This document shows positions 55,161 to 64,000 of a stretch of 64,000 nt of DNA, piece by piece (position 1 is the stretch's first letter; every line of letters begins with the position of its first letter). Below the pieces are notes generated by a model, which was given only the letters and a program-made list of their open reading frames with translations, did not search any database and was not told the origin of the DNA. Location of the stretch: assembly GCF_022554085.1 (NCBI RefSeq), contig NZ_JAKFYR010000004.1:310001-374000 (forward strand), read 5' to 3'. Source of the DNA: Rhodococcus sp. CH91 (GTDB lineage Bacteria; Actinomycetota; Actinomycetes; Mycobacteriales; Mycobacteriaceae). Position numbers and translations under genes: made by a program.

Positions 55161-58100
55161 CGGTCGAGCACGTCCGGAAGCTGCACCGAGGTGGACCGGC
55201 AGATCCGCGCGACGACGTCGTCCGCGTCGAGCCCCCACGTGCGGAGCACCCCGTCGCCACCGCCTCCGACGATCGTGCCCTCGGGGGTGAAGGCCACCTG
55301 CCATCTTCCCCTTCCGATGTCGGTGACCGGACCGCCGATCTCGTACATCCCGTCCGGGTCGCTCACGTCCCACAACCGGATCGTCCCGTCGTCGCTGCCG
55401 CTGACCGCGCGCGTGCCGTCGGGCGTGATCGCCACCGAGTAGACCGTCCCGCTGTGGCCGCTCAATCGTTGCTCGCGGGCGGCGAAGTTACCGGACTCGT
55501 CGCGATCCCAGACCACCACCTGATGATCGTCGCCCCCGGTGACCAGGACATCGCTTCCCCCGCCGAAAGCGGCGCCGTTGACGCCGGTGGTGTGCCCCTC
55601 GGTGACGTTCACGCGCCGCGGCATGCGGGGATCGGTGACGTCCCACGCGTAGATCTCGCTGTCGGCGCTCGTGACCACCAGGCTGCGGCCGTCGGGGCTG
55701 ATCGCGGCACTGCGCACGAGATTCTTCGGGCCGGTCAGCGGCTCTCCCCAGGGCACGGGCTCCGCCGGATCCGCGATGTCCCACAACTGCACGGAGAAGT
55801 CGTCCGATCCGGTCACGAGGGTCGTGCCGTCGGGTCCGAACGCCACCGCCGAGGTGAAGCGGGTGCCGATCCGGACCGGATCACCGAAGGGACGCGGGGT
55901 CGACGGGTCGCGCACGTCCCACAACTGCACACTGCCGCCGGAGGTCGGCGCCGTGGCCAGGATCGTCCCCGAGGGTGACAGCGCACAGATGTACGCCCCT
56001 CCGAGCGGGCGGGGCAGGGCGATGCCACCCGCGCGACTCCACTCCCCGCCGGCGCCGACACGCCACAGCGCGACATCCGGGCCGTAACTGCCGGTCGCGA
56101 CCAGGGAGCCGGCGCGGTCGATCGCCGGACGGGTCAGCGCGGCATCCGCGACCGCGATCCGGGTCTGCGGCATGGTCCACACGCGGACGTTGGCATCCTG
56201 TCCCCCGGTGACGAGCGTGTCCCCTGCCGGGCTCACCGCGAGGGTCGGTACGCCACCGCCGTGACCGGTGAGCGGCGGGCCGATCTCCTCGAGCGTGCGC
56301 ACGGCGGGGTCGACATCCCACAGTTTCGCGGTGCCGTCCCACGACGCGCTCGCCAGTGTGCGGCCGTCGGGCAGGAACGAGATGTTCCAGACACCGCCGG
56401 TATGGGCGTTCTTCGGTACCCCCAGCCGCCGGGCGGCACGCGGATCGGTGGTGTCGAACAGGTGCAGCATGCCGTCGTCGCTGCTCGCCGCGAGGATCGT
56501 TCCGTCCCCGTTGAAGCTCACCGAATGTGCGACGTCCCCGAATCCTCCGAGGGGTTCACCGAGCGGCACCGGTTTCGAGGGCGTGGCGACGTCCCACAGC
56601 CGGACGGTGCGGTCGTCGCTGGACGTGGCGAGCACCTGACCGCCAGGGCCGAAGGCCGCCGTCCTCACGCCGCCTCCGTGCCCACCGATCAAGGTGGCCG
56701 GGAACTGCCCCGACGCGGGATCCGCCGTATCCACGAGCGCGACCTGTCCGTCGTCGTAGGGAACGGCGAGAACGCGGCCCGTCGGTGAGTACCGCACGTT
56801 GTGTACGGCGCCATCGGCGTAGACCTGCCGGTCGAGCACCACGCGCGGAGCGGCACGATCGGCGACGTCGTAGATCCAGACCCCGCCGTCACCTGCACCG
56901 ATCGCGAGGAACCGCCCGTCCGGGCTGAACGACACCGAGGCCATGTACTTCGATGACAACCCGAGTGGTTCTCCCACCGCGACCGGTTCGTCACCTTCGA
57001 GCGACCACAGGCGCACCGTGCCGTCGTCGCTGGCGGAAGCGAGGGTCGAACCGTCGGGCGAGACCACCACTCCGTAGACCGGACCACTGTGTCCGGTCAG
57101 CGTGTAGGCGAGCGGGACGGCCTGGCTGGCGATGAGCCGGGAGTACGCCACCGGGCTGTCCGGCCGGAGTTCGGCGGCGGCGAGTGCCAGATGCGCCGAG
57201 GTGGTGGGGTCGTCGTCCCGGAGCGAATCGGACAACGCGACGATCTGCTGGAACTGCGCCGCGCCTCGTTCCGTCTCGGCCCGGCTCTTGGCGTCCCATG
57301 CCAGACCTGTCGTGACGAACGCGATGATCGTGGACAGGGCGAGTGTGGCGATGGCGACGTGTCGCACTCTCGTCTGACGGGCGATCTGCCGCTGGGAGGC
57401 ATCGAGGAAGGCCACCGCGGTGGGACTCAGTGCCACGGGCCCGCGCCGATCGCCGGAGACCAGAGCCGAGACCAGGTTCGGATTCTGCTCGGCCACGACA
57501 TCCATGCGTCCGCGCTGGTAGAGCAGTTCCCTGTTCCGCCCCGATTCCAACCAGGTCAGCGCGTCGGCCTCGATCTGCTGCCGCAACGCGGCGCCGGCGC
57601 GGTCCTGCTGGATCCACGACTTGAGCCGGGGCCAGGCGTCGATCACCGCGTCGTGGATGAGTTCGACACTCCCCGCGTCGACCACGAGGACCCGGGCCGA
57701 GACGAAGTGGTCGAGCACACGACTCGCCGTCGCACGATCCTCGCCTCCGACGGCGAGCAGTTCGGTCAGCGACCGGGCGATCTTCACATCCGTGCCGGTC
57801 GCGGTGACGTACACCAGGTGGACGAGCATGGCCCGCGCGCAGGCGCGGTCGGCGTCGTCGGCGAGGCTCTCCCAGGCCCGTTCGGCGCTCGCGGCGACGG
57901 ATCCGCGTACACCACCGGTCGCGCGGTACGCGGCGACCGTCAGCGCTCCACCGCTGCGCTTGTCCCACAGCGAGTCGAGCAGATGCGAGAGCAGGGGAAG
58001 TTCGGTTCCGCTGATCTCCCCGTGTGCGAGACCGGTCAGGTCGTGGAGGATCAGGTCGACGAGGCCCGATTCGAGTCGCAGACCCACGAGTTTGGCGGGG

Positions 58101-59098
58101 GCCGTGATCACCTCGACGAGATCGTCGCGGTCGAGCGGCTGGACCGTCTTGGTCCGCCTTTCCAGTGCCCGGGCGAGGACGGGGCAGGCCACCGCCCGGT
58201 CGTAGAAGTCCGAACGCATCGTCGCCACGACGAGCGCGGGAGCATCACCGTCACCGCCGGTCGAGGCGGCCTCGAGGAGAGTGAGGAACTCGGCGCGGCG
58301 GACAGGATCGGTGCAGTGGGTGAACAGTTCCTCGATCTGGTCGACCACGATGACGAGCAGGGACGATCCCGTCCGCGCGCAGCCGGCCCGCAGGGCTGCG
58401 TGCACCGCGTCGTGATCGGTGGCGCGCTCGATCTCGGCGAGTTCGGGAAGAGCGTCGACGAGCCGCGCGACGGGGTCCGCGCCCGGGGTGAGGACCACCG
58501 GGTGGCAGTCCGTTCCGGCACACAGCTGGGGAATCAGCCCGGCCTGCACGAGCGAGGACTTTCCGACGCCGGACGCACCCGTGACGACGACCGGCCCCTG
58601 ACCGTGGGAGGCGGTCACCACGTCGACGAGGCTGCGCACGCTCTGGGTCCGGCCGAAGAACAGGCGGGCATCGCTCTGGCGGTACGACGCGAGGCCCTTG
58701 TAGGGGCGGATCCCGGGCGGTACGGAGACGACCGTCTTCTCGGTGCGCGGAGCGCTGTTCGTCTGACCCCGTGCGGCCCTCCACCAGTTCTCCCACTGTT
58801 TGAGGGAGTACAGGCCGGGGGTGGGCGGCTCGGCGTTGAGATTCCGCGCGGCACGGATCAGGACGACGAGCACCGGATGGACGGACTCGAAGTTCGCCGG
58901 CAGCCGGGTACCGCTGCGCCAGTCGCTCACCCGCTGGACGGAGACCGTCCGGTCGCTGCCGACCGTCCGGGCGATGGCCGTGGCTTCCGAGACGACCTTC
59001 TTGAGGGCGGGTCGCCCGGCTGCGGCGAACAGCATCCGAAGCTGGTCGGCGAAGAACTGCCGCTGCGTCGACGCAGGCTTTCCGCCTTGGTCTCCCAT
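55124..59098 (-). CDS. HTH-nSTAND NTPase-TM-WD40 protein
   Basis: 1324 residues from ATG 59098; the longer frame upstream runs into the symporter gene. N-terminal about 100 residues hold VSVQRVSDWRSGTRLPANFE, a helix-turn-helix-like segment common at the start of such actinobacterial proteins. Residues about 125-540 are a novel STAND NTPase: GRTQSVRSLVDVV, Walker A GASGVGKSSLVQAG near 174-188 and LLVIVVDQIEELFT as Walker B. One TM helix, HVAIATLALSTIIAFVTTG, lies near 580-600. The rest is 14 WD40 repeats (such as VYSVAITPDGTRAVSGSDDG, IRLWDVSD), enough for two seven-bladed propellers. Likely a ligand-triggered signalling or conflict protein with the propellers outside or inside depending on topology. 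Confidence 0.88.
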   Translation of the reverse strand: MGDQGGKPASTQRQFFADQLRMLFAAAGRPALKKVVSEATAIARTVGSDRTVSVQRVSDWRSGTRLPANFESVHPVLVVLIRAARNLNAEPPTPGLYSLKQWENWWRAARGQTNSAPRTEKTVVSVPPGIRPYKGLASYRQSDARLFFGRTQSVRSLVDVVTASHGQGPVVVTGASGVGKSSLVQAGLIPQLCAGTDCHPVVLTPGADPVARLVDALPELAEIERATDHDAVHAALRAGCARTGSSLLVIVVDQIEELFTHCTDPVRRAEFLTLLEAASTGGDGDAPALVVATMRSDFYDRAVACPVLARALERRTKTVQPLDRDDLVEVITAPAKLVGLRLESGLVDLILHDLTGLAHGEISGTELPLLSHLLDSLWDKRSGGALTVAAYRATGGVRGSVAASAERAWESLADDADRACARAMLVHLVYVTATGTDVKIARSLTELLAVGGEDRATASRVLDHFVSARVLVVDAGSVELIHDAVIDAWPRLKSWIQQDRAGAALRQQIEADALTWLESGRNRELLYQRGRMDVVAEQNPNLVSALVSGDRRGPVALSPTAVAFLDASQRQIARQTRVRHVAIATLALSTIIAFVTTGLAWDAKSRAETERGAAQFQQIVALSDSLRDDDPTTSAHLALAAAELRPDSPVAYSRLIASQAVPLAYTLTGHSGPVYGVVVSPDGSTLASASDDGTVRLWSLEGDEPVAVGEPLGLSSKYMASVSFSPDGRFLAIGAGDGGVWIYDVADRAAPRVVLDRQVYADGAVHNVRYSPTGRVLAVPYDDGQVALVDTADPASGQFPATLIGGHGGGVRTAAFGPGGQVLATSSDDRTVRLWDVATPSKPVPLGEPLGGFGDVAHSVSFNGDGTILAASSDDGMLHLFDTTDPRAARRLGVPKNAHTGGVWNISFLPDGRTLASASWDGTAKLWDVDPAVRTLEEIGPPLTGHGGGVPTLAVSPAGDTLVTGGQDANVRVWTMPQTRIAVADAALTRPAIDRAGSLVATGSYGPDVALWRVGAGGEWSRAGGIALPRPLGGAYICALSPSGTILATAPTSGGSVQLWDVRDPSTPRPFGDPVRIGTRFTSAVAFGPDGTTLVTGSDDFSVQLWDIADPAEPVPWGEPLTGPKNLVRSAAISPDGRSLVVTSADSEIYAWDVTDPRMPRRVNVTEGHTTGVNGAAFGGGSDVLVTGGDDHQVVVWDRDESGNFAAREQRLSGHSGTVYSVAITPDGTRAVSGSDDGTIRLWDVSDPDGMYEIGGPVTDIGRGRWQVAFTPEGTIVGGGGDGVLRTWGLDADDVVARICRSTSVQLPDVLDRYELPTPAREVC

Positions 59099-59240
59099 CC
59101 GTTCCGCGCCCCTCACACTCCCGTTCCCCACACGAAAACATCCGCTGCGGAAAAATTCCTCACCACGCCTGAGCAGGGATGATACCGGTTCCGCGCCGAT
59201 CGGTATTTTTCGTCTCCCGGCGTGGCACGGAAAAGTGGGG

Positions 59241-59368
59241 ACCACGCAAGGTTCGACCTTGCAGCGTGGGGCGGGGGCCTCCACGCCGATAGGGACTGAC
59301 GAGGGGTAGTTCCGGGTCGGCGTGGAGGCATGCTCCGCTCTCCTCCCGGGCTCCGCATCGCGGAGCCC
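59241..59368 (-). ncRNA. Array of three hairpins, candidate structured RNA or terminator
   Basis: Three stems follow one another: CCACG-CAAGGT-TCG-ACCTTG-CAG-CGTGG (59242-59269); GCCTCCACGCCGA pairing with TCGGCGTGGAGGC over a 27-nt loop (59277-59329); GGGCTCCGC-ATC-GCGGAGCCC (59348-59368). They occupy most of the 293-bp gap between the symporter end and the WD40 start. The last may end the symporter transcript. Whether the rest is a leader of the WD40 gene or a separate RNA is unknown; orientation is assumed from the neighbours. Confidence 0.4.
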
Positions 59369-59391
59369 TTTCGCGTATCCGAGGGTCCCGG

Positions 59392-60801
59392 CTACTTCAC
59401 CACGCCCGAGTCCGGATCGTCGGTAGCGACAGGCGCTCCCAACAGGTACGGATCGCGGTCGAGATAGGCCTTCGTCTCCCGCGCGATCAGACCCGACAGC
59501 ACCAGCAGACCGATCAGGTTCGGCAATGCCATGAGGCCGTTCATCACGTCGGAGAAATTCCACACCACTTCGAGCTGGGTGGTGGCGCCGATGAACACGA
59601 CCACCACGAAGATCGCGCGGTAGGGCACCACACCGCGACGGCCGACGAGCCGCTCGACGCAGCGCTCGCCGTAGTAGGACCAGCCGAGGATCGTCGAGAA
59701 CGCGAAGAACACGACGGAGACGGCAACGATCCAGCTGCCCCACTCTCCGCCGAGACCGTCGGAGAATGCCGTCGACGTCATCGTCGCGCCCTGCTCGCCC
59801 GACTTCCAGGCACCGGTGGTGATGATGACCAGGCCGGTGAAGGTGACCACGATGATCGTGTCGATGAACGTCTGGGTCATCGACACGAGCCCCTGGCGGA
59901 CGGGATGGGTGGTCCGCGCGGCCGCAGCGGCGATCGCGGCGCTGCCCATACCCGACTCGTTCGAGAAGATGCCGCGGGCGACGCCGTACCGCAGAGCGAT
60001 CATGAAGACCGAGCCGATGAAACCGCCGGTCGCGGCGGTGCCGGTGAAGGCGTCGGAGAAGACGAGGGCGAACGCTCCCGGAACCTCACCGATGTTCAGG
60101 GCGAGGACGAGAGTGCCGGCCCCGACGTACAGCAGGATCATGGCGGGCACGAAACTCGCGGTGACCTTGCCGATGGACTTGATGCCGCCGAGCAGGACCG
60201 CCGCGGCCAGTACCGTCATGATCGCGCCGCTGACCCAGGTCGGCACACCGAAGGTGCCGTCGAGCTGCGTGGCGACGGTGTTGGCCTGGGTCATGTTGCC
60301 GATACCGAAACTGGCGAGGACGGCGAAGACCGCGAACATCAGGCTCAGGACCAGGCCGAACCGGTTGGGGATGGCGCGAGCGAGGTAGTACTGCGGACCA
60401 CCGCTCTGCTCGCCCTTGGCGTCGGTGGTGCGGTACTTCACGCCGAGGAACGCTTCGGCGTACTTGCTGGCCATACCGACCAGACCGGTGATCCACATCC
60501 AGAACAGCGCACCGGGACCACCGAAGTAGATGGCCGTGGCAACACCGGCGATGTTGCCCACGCCGACGGTCGCGGCCAGTGCGGTGGTCAACGCCTGGTA
60601 CTGGGAGATGTCGCCTTCGGTGGCGCCCGCGTCGTTGCGGGTGATCAGACCGAGCCGCAGCGCGGGCCACAGCTTCCGGAACTGCACACCCCGCAACCGG
60701 ATGGTGAGCACCAGGCCCGTACCCAGCAGCAATGGGATGAGCATGTAGGGACCCCACACCACCCCCGCCACTTCGACGAGGAAATCGTTGACCGAACCCA
60801 T
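59392..60801 (-). CDS. Sodium:alanine/glycine symporter (AGCS family)
   Basis: 469 residues from ATG 60801, AGGAGG 6 nt upstream. About 10-11 membrane helices; family marks are [63 protein letters not shown] and [13 protein letters not shown]. Imports alanine or glycine with Na+. I saw no glycine riboswitch upstream. A perfect ACCGATCGGT palindrome at 60843-60852, 42 bp before the start, may be an operator. Confidence 0.93.
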   Translation of the reverse strand: MGSVNDFLVEVAGVVWGPYMLIPLLLGTGLVLTIRLRGVQFRKLWPALRLGLITRNDAGATEGDISQYQALTTALAATVGVGNIAGVATAIYFGGPGALFWMWITGLVGMASKYAEAFLGVKYRTTDAKGEQSGGPQYYLARAIPNRFGLVLSLMFAVFAVLASFGIGNMTQANTVATQLDGTFGVPTWVSGAIMTVLAAAVLLGGIKSIGKVTASFVPAMILLYVGAGTLVLALNIGEVPGAFALVFSDAFTGTAATGGFIGSVFMIALRYGVARGIFSNESGMGSAAIAAAAARTTHPVRQGLVSMTQTFIDTIIVVTFTGLVIITTGAWKSGEQGATMTSTAFSDGLGGEWGSWIVAVSVVFFAFSTILGWSYYGERCVERLVGRRGVVPYRAIFVVVVFIGATTQLEVVWNFSDVMNGLMALPNLIGLLVLSGLIARETKAYLDRDPYLLGAPVATDDPDSGVVK

Positions 60802-60946
60802 CGGCGTCCTCCTGATCGATCGAATGCCACCGGCAGCAACCGACCGATCGGTATCGGCAGCATCTGTGCCCGGGACCCGGCAGAGTCTAGGCTTCCGTGG
60901 CACGGGGTGTCGCCCGACCCCGCCGCAGGTCCGGAATGCGGCTTTC

Positions 60947-61834
60947 TCAGGCGCGACGTGCGTCGAGCACCGCGTCGTACAGTTCTCGTTTCGACACCGC
61001 GGCACCGGACGACCTCGTCGCCGACTCGGCGACGGAAGCGCAGGCGTCCTTCAGACGCATCCCGTCCGCGACCATCCGCTCGACCTCGTCGACGAGATCG
61101 ACAGGGTCTGCGGCGACTGCGACCGCACCTTCGAGCACGACGGTGATCTCCCCGCGCACGCCCTCGACGGCCCACTCGGCGAGTTCGGCGAGGGTCCCGC
61201 GCCGGACCTCCTCGTAGGTCTTCGTCAGTTCCCGGCACACGGCTGCTCGACGGTCGCCACCGAGCATGTCGACGGCGTCGGCCAGACACGCCGCGAGCCG
61301 GTGCGGGGCCTCGAAGAAGACGACGGCGCGGGGCTCGTGGACGAGAGTGGAGAGCCAGGCGCGTCGCTGGCCACCCTTACGCGGGGGGAAACCGTCGAAG
61401 CAGAACCTCTCGACGGGCAGACCCGACAGGGCCAGGGCGGTGGTGACGGCGGACGGTCCGGGCAGGCAGGTCACCGATAATCCGGCCTCGACGCACGCGG
61501 CGACCAGCCGGTAGCCGGGATCGCTCACCGACGGCATGCCCGCATCGGTCACGAGCAGGACCGTGCGTCCTTCCTCGATATCGGTGACCAGCCCCGGCAG
61601 CCTCGACACTTCCACCTGGTCGTAGAAACTGACCACGCGGCCGGTGATGGCGACGCCGAGCGCTGCGGCGAGCGCCTTGGTCCGGCGGGTGTCCTCCGCG
61701 GCGATCACGTCGGCGGTACCGAGGGCTTCCCGGAGGCGCGCCGATGCGTCACCCACGTCGCCCATCGGCGTTGCGGCCAGCACGAGCCGGCCCTGTCCCG
61801 GCTGTGCGCCCTGTACCGATTTGGCTGCCTGCAT
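60947..61834 (-). CDS. rsmI: 16S rRNA (cytidine1402-2'-O)-methyltransferase
   Basis: 295 residues from ATG 61834. Methylates C1402 in the ribosomal P site. Tetrapyrrole-methylase fold: [69 protein letters not shown] and FFEAPHRL. C-terminal helix pair with [12 protein letters not shown]. Divergent from pmt with 23-29 bp between starts, as in mycobacteria. A TAGGCT box 7 nt before ATG suggests a leaderless message. Confidence 0.95.
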   Translation of the reverse strand: MQAAKSVQGAQPGQGRLVLAATPMGDVGDASARLREALGTADVIAAEDTRRTKALAAALGVAITGRVVSFYDQVEVSRLPGLVTDIEEGRTVLLVTDAGMPSVSDPGYRLVAACVEAGLSVTCLPGPSAVTTALALSGLPVERFCFDGFPPRKGGQRRAWLSTLVHEPRAVVFFEAPHRLAACLADAVDMLGGDRRAAVCRELTKTYEEVRRGTLAELAEWAVEGVRGEITVVLEGAVAVAADPVDLVDEVERMVADGMRLKDACASVAESATRSSGAAVSKRELYDAVLDARRA

Positions 61835-61841
61835 ACGGCTC

Positions 61842-61851
61842 AGCCTACGAT
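61842..61851. promoter_or_regulatory. Interlocked divergent -10 elements of rsmI and pmt
   Basis: Leftward TAGGCT (61842-61847) and rightward TACGAT (61846-61851) overlap by two bases. The first is 7 nt from the rsmI ATG; the second is 6 nt from GTG 61858. Both would give leaderless transcripts. Confidence 0.5.
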
Positions 61852-61863
61852 CGGGAGGTGACC

Positions 61864-63411
61864 GTGACGGACCGCAGCCCTTCGGAGGCCCCGGACCGCC
61901 GCCTCATCGGTCCCGGCCCGCTCGTGCCCGGACCCGAGCCACTTCCCGGCGACCGGGCGCGCGGCTGGATCGTGACGGCTTTCGTCACGGCTCTCGCCGC
62001 GATCACGCGGTTCACGATGCTCAACTACCCCACCGACGCGAAGACGCCGGTCTTCGACGAGAAGCATTACGCACCGCAGGGCTGGCAGGTCCTCACCGGT
62101 GGATGGATCGAGGACAACCCGGGCTACGGGCTCGTCGTGCATCCGCCCGTCGGAAAGCAGATGATCGCGCTCGGGGAAGCGCTGTTCGGGTACAACGCCT
62201 GGGGTTGGCGGTTCTCGGCCGCGATGGCCGGTGTCGTACTGGTGTTGCTGGTCGTGCGCATCGTCCGGCGGATGACCCGGTCGACGATGCTCGGCGCCCT
62301 CGCGGGCCTGTTGCTCGTCGTCGACGGGGTGACCTTCGTGTCGTCCCGCCTGGGCATGCTCGACATCTTCCAGGCGGTATTCGTCGTCGCGGCGTTCGGT
62401 TGCCTCATCGTCGACCGCGACGACGTGCGCGCCCGGATGGCCCGTGTCCACGCCGAGGGGCGGGTGTTCGACAGCATCTGGGGCCCGCGATTCGGTGTGC
62501 GCTGGTGGCGTTTCGGGGCGGGTGTCCTGCTCGGTCTGGCGGTGGGCACCAAGTGGTCGGGCCTGTATTTCATCGCCTTCTTCGGCCTGATGTCGGTGGC
62601 CTTCGACCTTGCGGCGCGACGCGCCTACGGGGTGCAGCGACCGTGGCTGGGGACGGCCCTGCGCGACATCGGGCCGGCGCTGTACGCCCTCGTCGTGGTG
62701 CCGATCGGTGTGTATCTGTCGACCTACTGGGCGTGGTTCGCGAGCGAGACCGGCGTCTACCGTCACGCGGTCGGCACCCACATCGGGCACGACGGGATGT
62801 TCTCCTTCGTCCCCGACGCGCTGCGGTCGCTGTGGTACTACAGCGCGAGTGTCCTCGAGTTCCACTCCGGCCTGACGAATTCGGCGGGCAATCAGCATCC
62901 GTGGGAGTCGAAGCCGTGGACGTGGCCCATGGGGTTGCGTCCGATGCTGTACTACTTCGCCGAAGGCGAGCAGATCAGCGGCTGCGGCGCCGATCAGTGC
63001 GTCAAGGCCGTCATGCTCATCGGGACACCGGCCCTGTGGTGGGTGTCGCTGCCCGTCCTCGGGTGGGGGTTGTGGCAGGTACTGGTCCGCCGCGACTGGC
63101 GCTGGGCCGCGGTGCTCACCGGCTACGGCGCGGGGATCCTGCCGTGGTTCGCGAACCTCGACCGGCAGATGTACTACTTCTACGCGGTGCCGATGGCGCC
63201 TTTCCTCGTGATGGGTCTTGCGCTCGTGCTCGGCGACATCCTCGGGTCGCCGCATGCCTCGCGGGAGCGCCGCACGACCGGCCTGCTCGTGGTGTGCCTC
63301 TACGTCGGCCTCGTCGTGGCGAACTTCGTGTGGCTGTGGCCGGTCCTCACAGCGCTGCCGATCACCCCGGAGCAGTGGAACGACCAGTTGTGGCTGCCGA
63401 GCTGGCGGTGA
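61864..63411 (+). CDS. pmt: Protein O-mannosyltransferase (GT39)
   Basis: 515 residues from GTG 61864, 5 nt after GGGAGG; GTG 61858 fits a leaderless start and adds two codons. Membrane glycosyltransferase that moves mannose from polyprenyl-phosphate-mannose to Ser/Thr of Sec-exported proteins. About 10-11 TM helices; the first external loop has the acidic FDEKHYAPQGW motif and HPPVGKQMIA, then GVTFVSSRLGMLDIFQ, AVGTKWSGLYFI and a C-terminal membrane domain with MYYFYAVPMAPFLVMGLA. Corresponds to Rv1002c in position. Could glycosylate the lipoproteins and RpfB-like exports of this cell. Confidence 0.94.
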   Translation: MTDRSPSEAPDRRLIGPGPLVPGPEPLPGDRARGWIVTAFVTALAAITRFTMLNYPTDAKTPVFDEKHYAPQGWQVLTGGWIEDNPGYGLVVHPPVGKQMIALGEALFGYNAWGWRFSAAMAGVVLVLLVVRIVRRMTRSTMLGALAGLLLVVDGVTFVSSRLGMLDIFQAVFVVAAFGCLIVDRDDVRARMARVHAEGRVFDSIWGPRFGVRWWRFGAGVLLGLAVGTKWSGLYFIAFFGLMSVAFDLAARRAYGVQRPWLGTALRDIGPALYALVVVPIGVYLSTYWAWFASETGVYRHAVGTHIGHDGMFSFVPDALRSLWYYSASVLEFHSGLTNSAGNQHPWESKPWTWPMGLRPMLYYFAEGEQISGCGADQCVKAVMLIGTPALWWVSLPVLGWGLWQVLVRRDWRWAAVLTGYGAGILPWFANLDRQMYYFYAVPMAPFLVMGLALVLGDILGSPHASRERRTTGLLVVCLYVGLVVANFVWLWPVLTALPITPEQWNDQLWLPSWR

Positions 63412-63418
63412 CCGGTCG

Positions 63419-63994
63419 TCAGGTCGGCTCGTCGAAGACGGTGCCCTCCGTCAGGCCGGCGCCGGGCAGGTCGGCATCGGAGTCGGTCTCGGAGCCGTAG
63501 CGCATCCCGTCGAATCGCCGGGCGAACCGCTCGTCGACGACTGCGATGAATCCCCTCAGACGCTCGAGCAATTCCGACAGGTGTCGCGGCACGAAGGGAT
63601 CGCCGAGCAGGTCGACGGTCGCGACCAGCCGATCCTCGACGAGCACCACCTTGATGTGCGGCCACCCCCGGTTGAGTTCGGTGAGCTCGGCCAGCGCCCG
63701 GGTACGCGGGCCGCCCGGTGAAGCGTGCGCCCGCGAGGTGCCGTCCTCGGGGATGCCGTGCAGCAGCGGCGCCCACAACTTGATGCTGTCGTCCTCGGCG
63801 TCGACCACGACGAAGACCACCTGGGAGTCGAGGACGACGACGAAATCTCCGTCGGCGTCGACCGGCACGGGGCGTCCCAGGATGTGCGAGAGCGCGTCGC
63901 TCACACGCTCTCGCAGGTCGGCGATGGCGAACGGCGGGTGCGCCTGCAGGAAGGCCGGGTGCGGCACCCTCCCGCGACCGCGCAGCAGCGACAC
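63419..63994 (-). CDS. YbjN/T3SS-chaperone-like hypothetical protein (start may lie outside window)
   Basis: 191 residues if GTG 63994 is the start, six bases from the window edge; the frame stays open beyond it, so the true start may be upstream. Two similar halves can be seen: VPVDADGDFVVVLDSQVVFVVVD near 45-67 and HIKVVLVEDRLVATVDLLGDPF, then ELLERLRGFIAVVDERFARRFDG. That pattern resembles the YbjN/CesT-like fold common in Actinobacteria. The Asp/Glu/Gly-rich end is disordered. Function unknown. Convergent with pmt, 7-bp gap. Confidence 0.6.
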   Translation of the reverse strand: MSLLRGRGRVPHPAFLQAHPPFAIADLRERVSDALSHILGRPVPVDADGDFVVVLDSQVVFVVVDAEDDSIKLWAPLLHGIPEDGTSRAHASPGGPRTRALAELTELNRGWPHIKVVLVEDRLVATVDLLGDPFVPRHLSELLERLRGFIAVVDERFARRFDGMRYGSETDSDADLPGAGLTEGTVFDEPT

Positions 63995-64000
63995 GATGTG

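Noticed and set aside
60802-60946. Glycine riboswitch upstream of the AGCS symporter
   Set aside because: The conserved glycine-aptamer core is not present; only a 10-bp palindrome was seen.

Overview
The window looks like chromosomal DNA from a high-GC actinobacterium of the Mycobacteriales, most probably a Rhodococcus. The reasons are GTG/TTG starts with 4-bp GTGA/ATGA couplings, a full ergothioneine operon, RpfB, a Pks16-type adenylate-forming enzyme, a protein O-mannosyltransferase and gene order. From memory, the backbone mazG-mfd-TetR-glmU-prs ... rplY-pth-pks16-like ... ispE-rsmA-rpfB-tatD-metG-pabB-rsmI-pmt matches, inverted, the Rv1021-Rv1002c region of Mycobacterium tuberculosis. 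Housekeeping calls are therefore secure. The interesting material sits in islets inserted between backbone genes.

Layout. 1-7116: a rightward, translationally coupled islet: the tail of an NAD-dependent sugar epimerase, two FemAB/BioF2-like GNAT proteins flanking a YVTN beta-propeller lipoprotein and a GH16 glycanase lipoprotein, then a 900-residue protein joining a phosphoribosyltransferase-like domain, a kinase-like middle and a C2-cap HAD phosphatase. It looks like a cell-surface glycan synthesis or modification locus. 7105-13859: mazG and mfd (leftward), a coupled TetR/HTH/PIN triad, and a second TetR gene. 14026-18134: tRNA-Gln(TTG), glmU-prs, a DUF2461 gene and a zinc-ribbon-like hypothetical gene. 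18340-27806: a LAL-type LuxR regulator with a degenerate NTPase site, an MFS exporter, egtABCD leftward and egtE divergent. 28036-33596: rplY, pth, the acyl-adenylating enzyme, prfC and a low-complexity hypothetical protein. 33637-41153: acyl-CoA and small-molecule metabolism, including a thiolase-like/crotonase/acyl-CoA dehydrogenase operon divergent from a TetR gene with a clear operator. 41227-48931: ABC-F, ispE, a cold shock gene, rsmA, rpfB, an orphan maleylacetate reductase-like gene and tatD, all leftward. 48954-55160: metG, a DUF2786 gene, an oxidoreductase/ECF41 sigma pair with its own promoter, and pabB. 55124-63994: a 1324-residue HTH-nSTAND-TM-14xWD40 protein, a structured intergenic stretch, an AGCS symporter, rsmI, pmt and a YbjN-like gene cut by or close to the window edge.

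Themes. (1) Two short tandem repeats, 25 bp x3 and 24 bp x4, each begin on the stop codon of a leftward gene (PIN gene and egtD) and duplicate it. (2) Two divergent housekeeping pairs, tatD/metG and rsmI/pmt, have 22-29 bp between start codons and interlocked -10 elements, suggesting bidirectional, near-leaderless promoters. (3) Several proteins lack expected catalytic residues: the PIN protein, the thiolase-like protein and the LAL regulator. The best candidates for something undescribed are the 1-7116 islet with its three-domain protein and the TetR/HTH/PIN triad. No CRISPR array, insertion sequence or prophage was seen.
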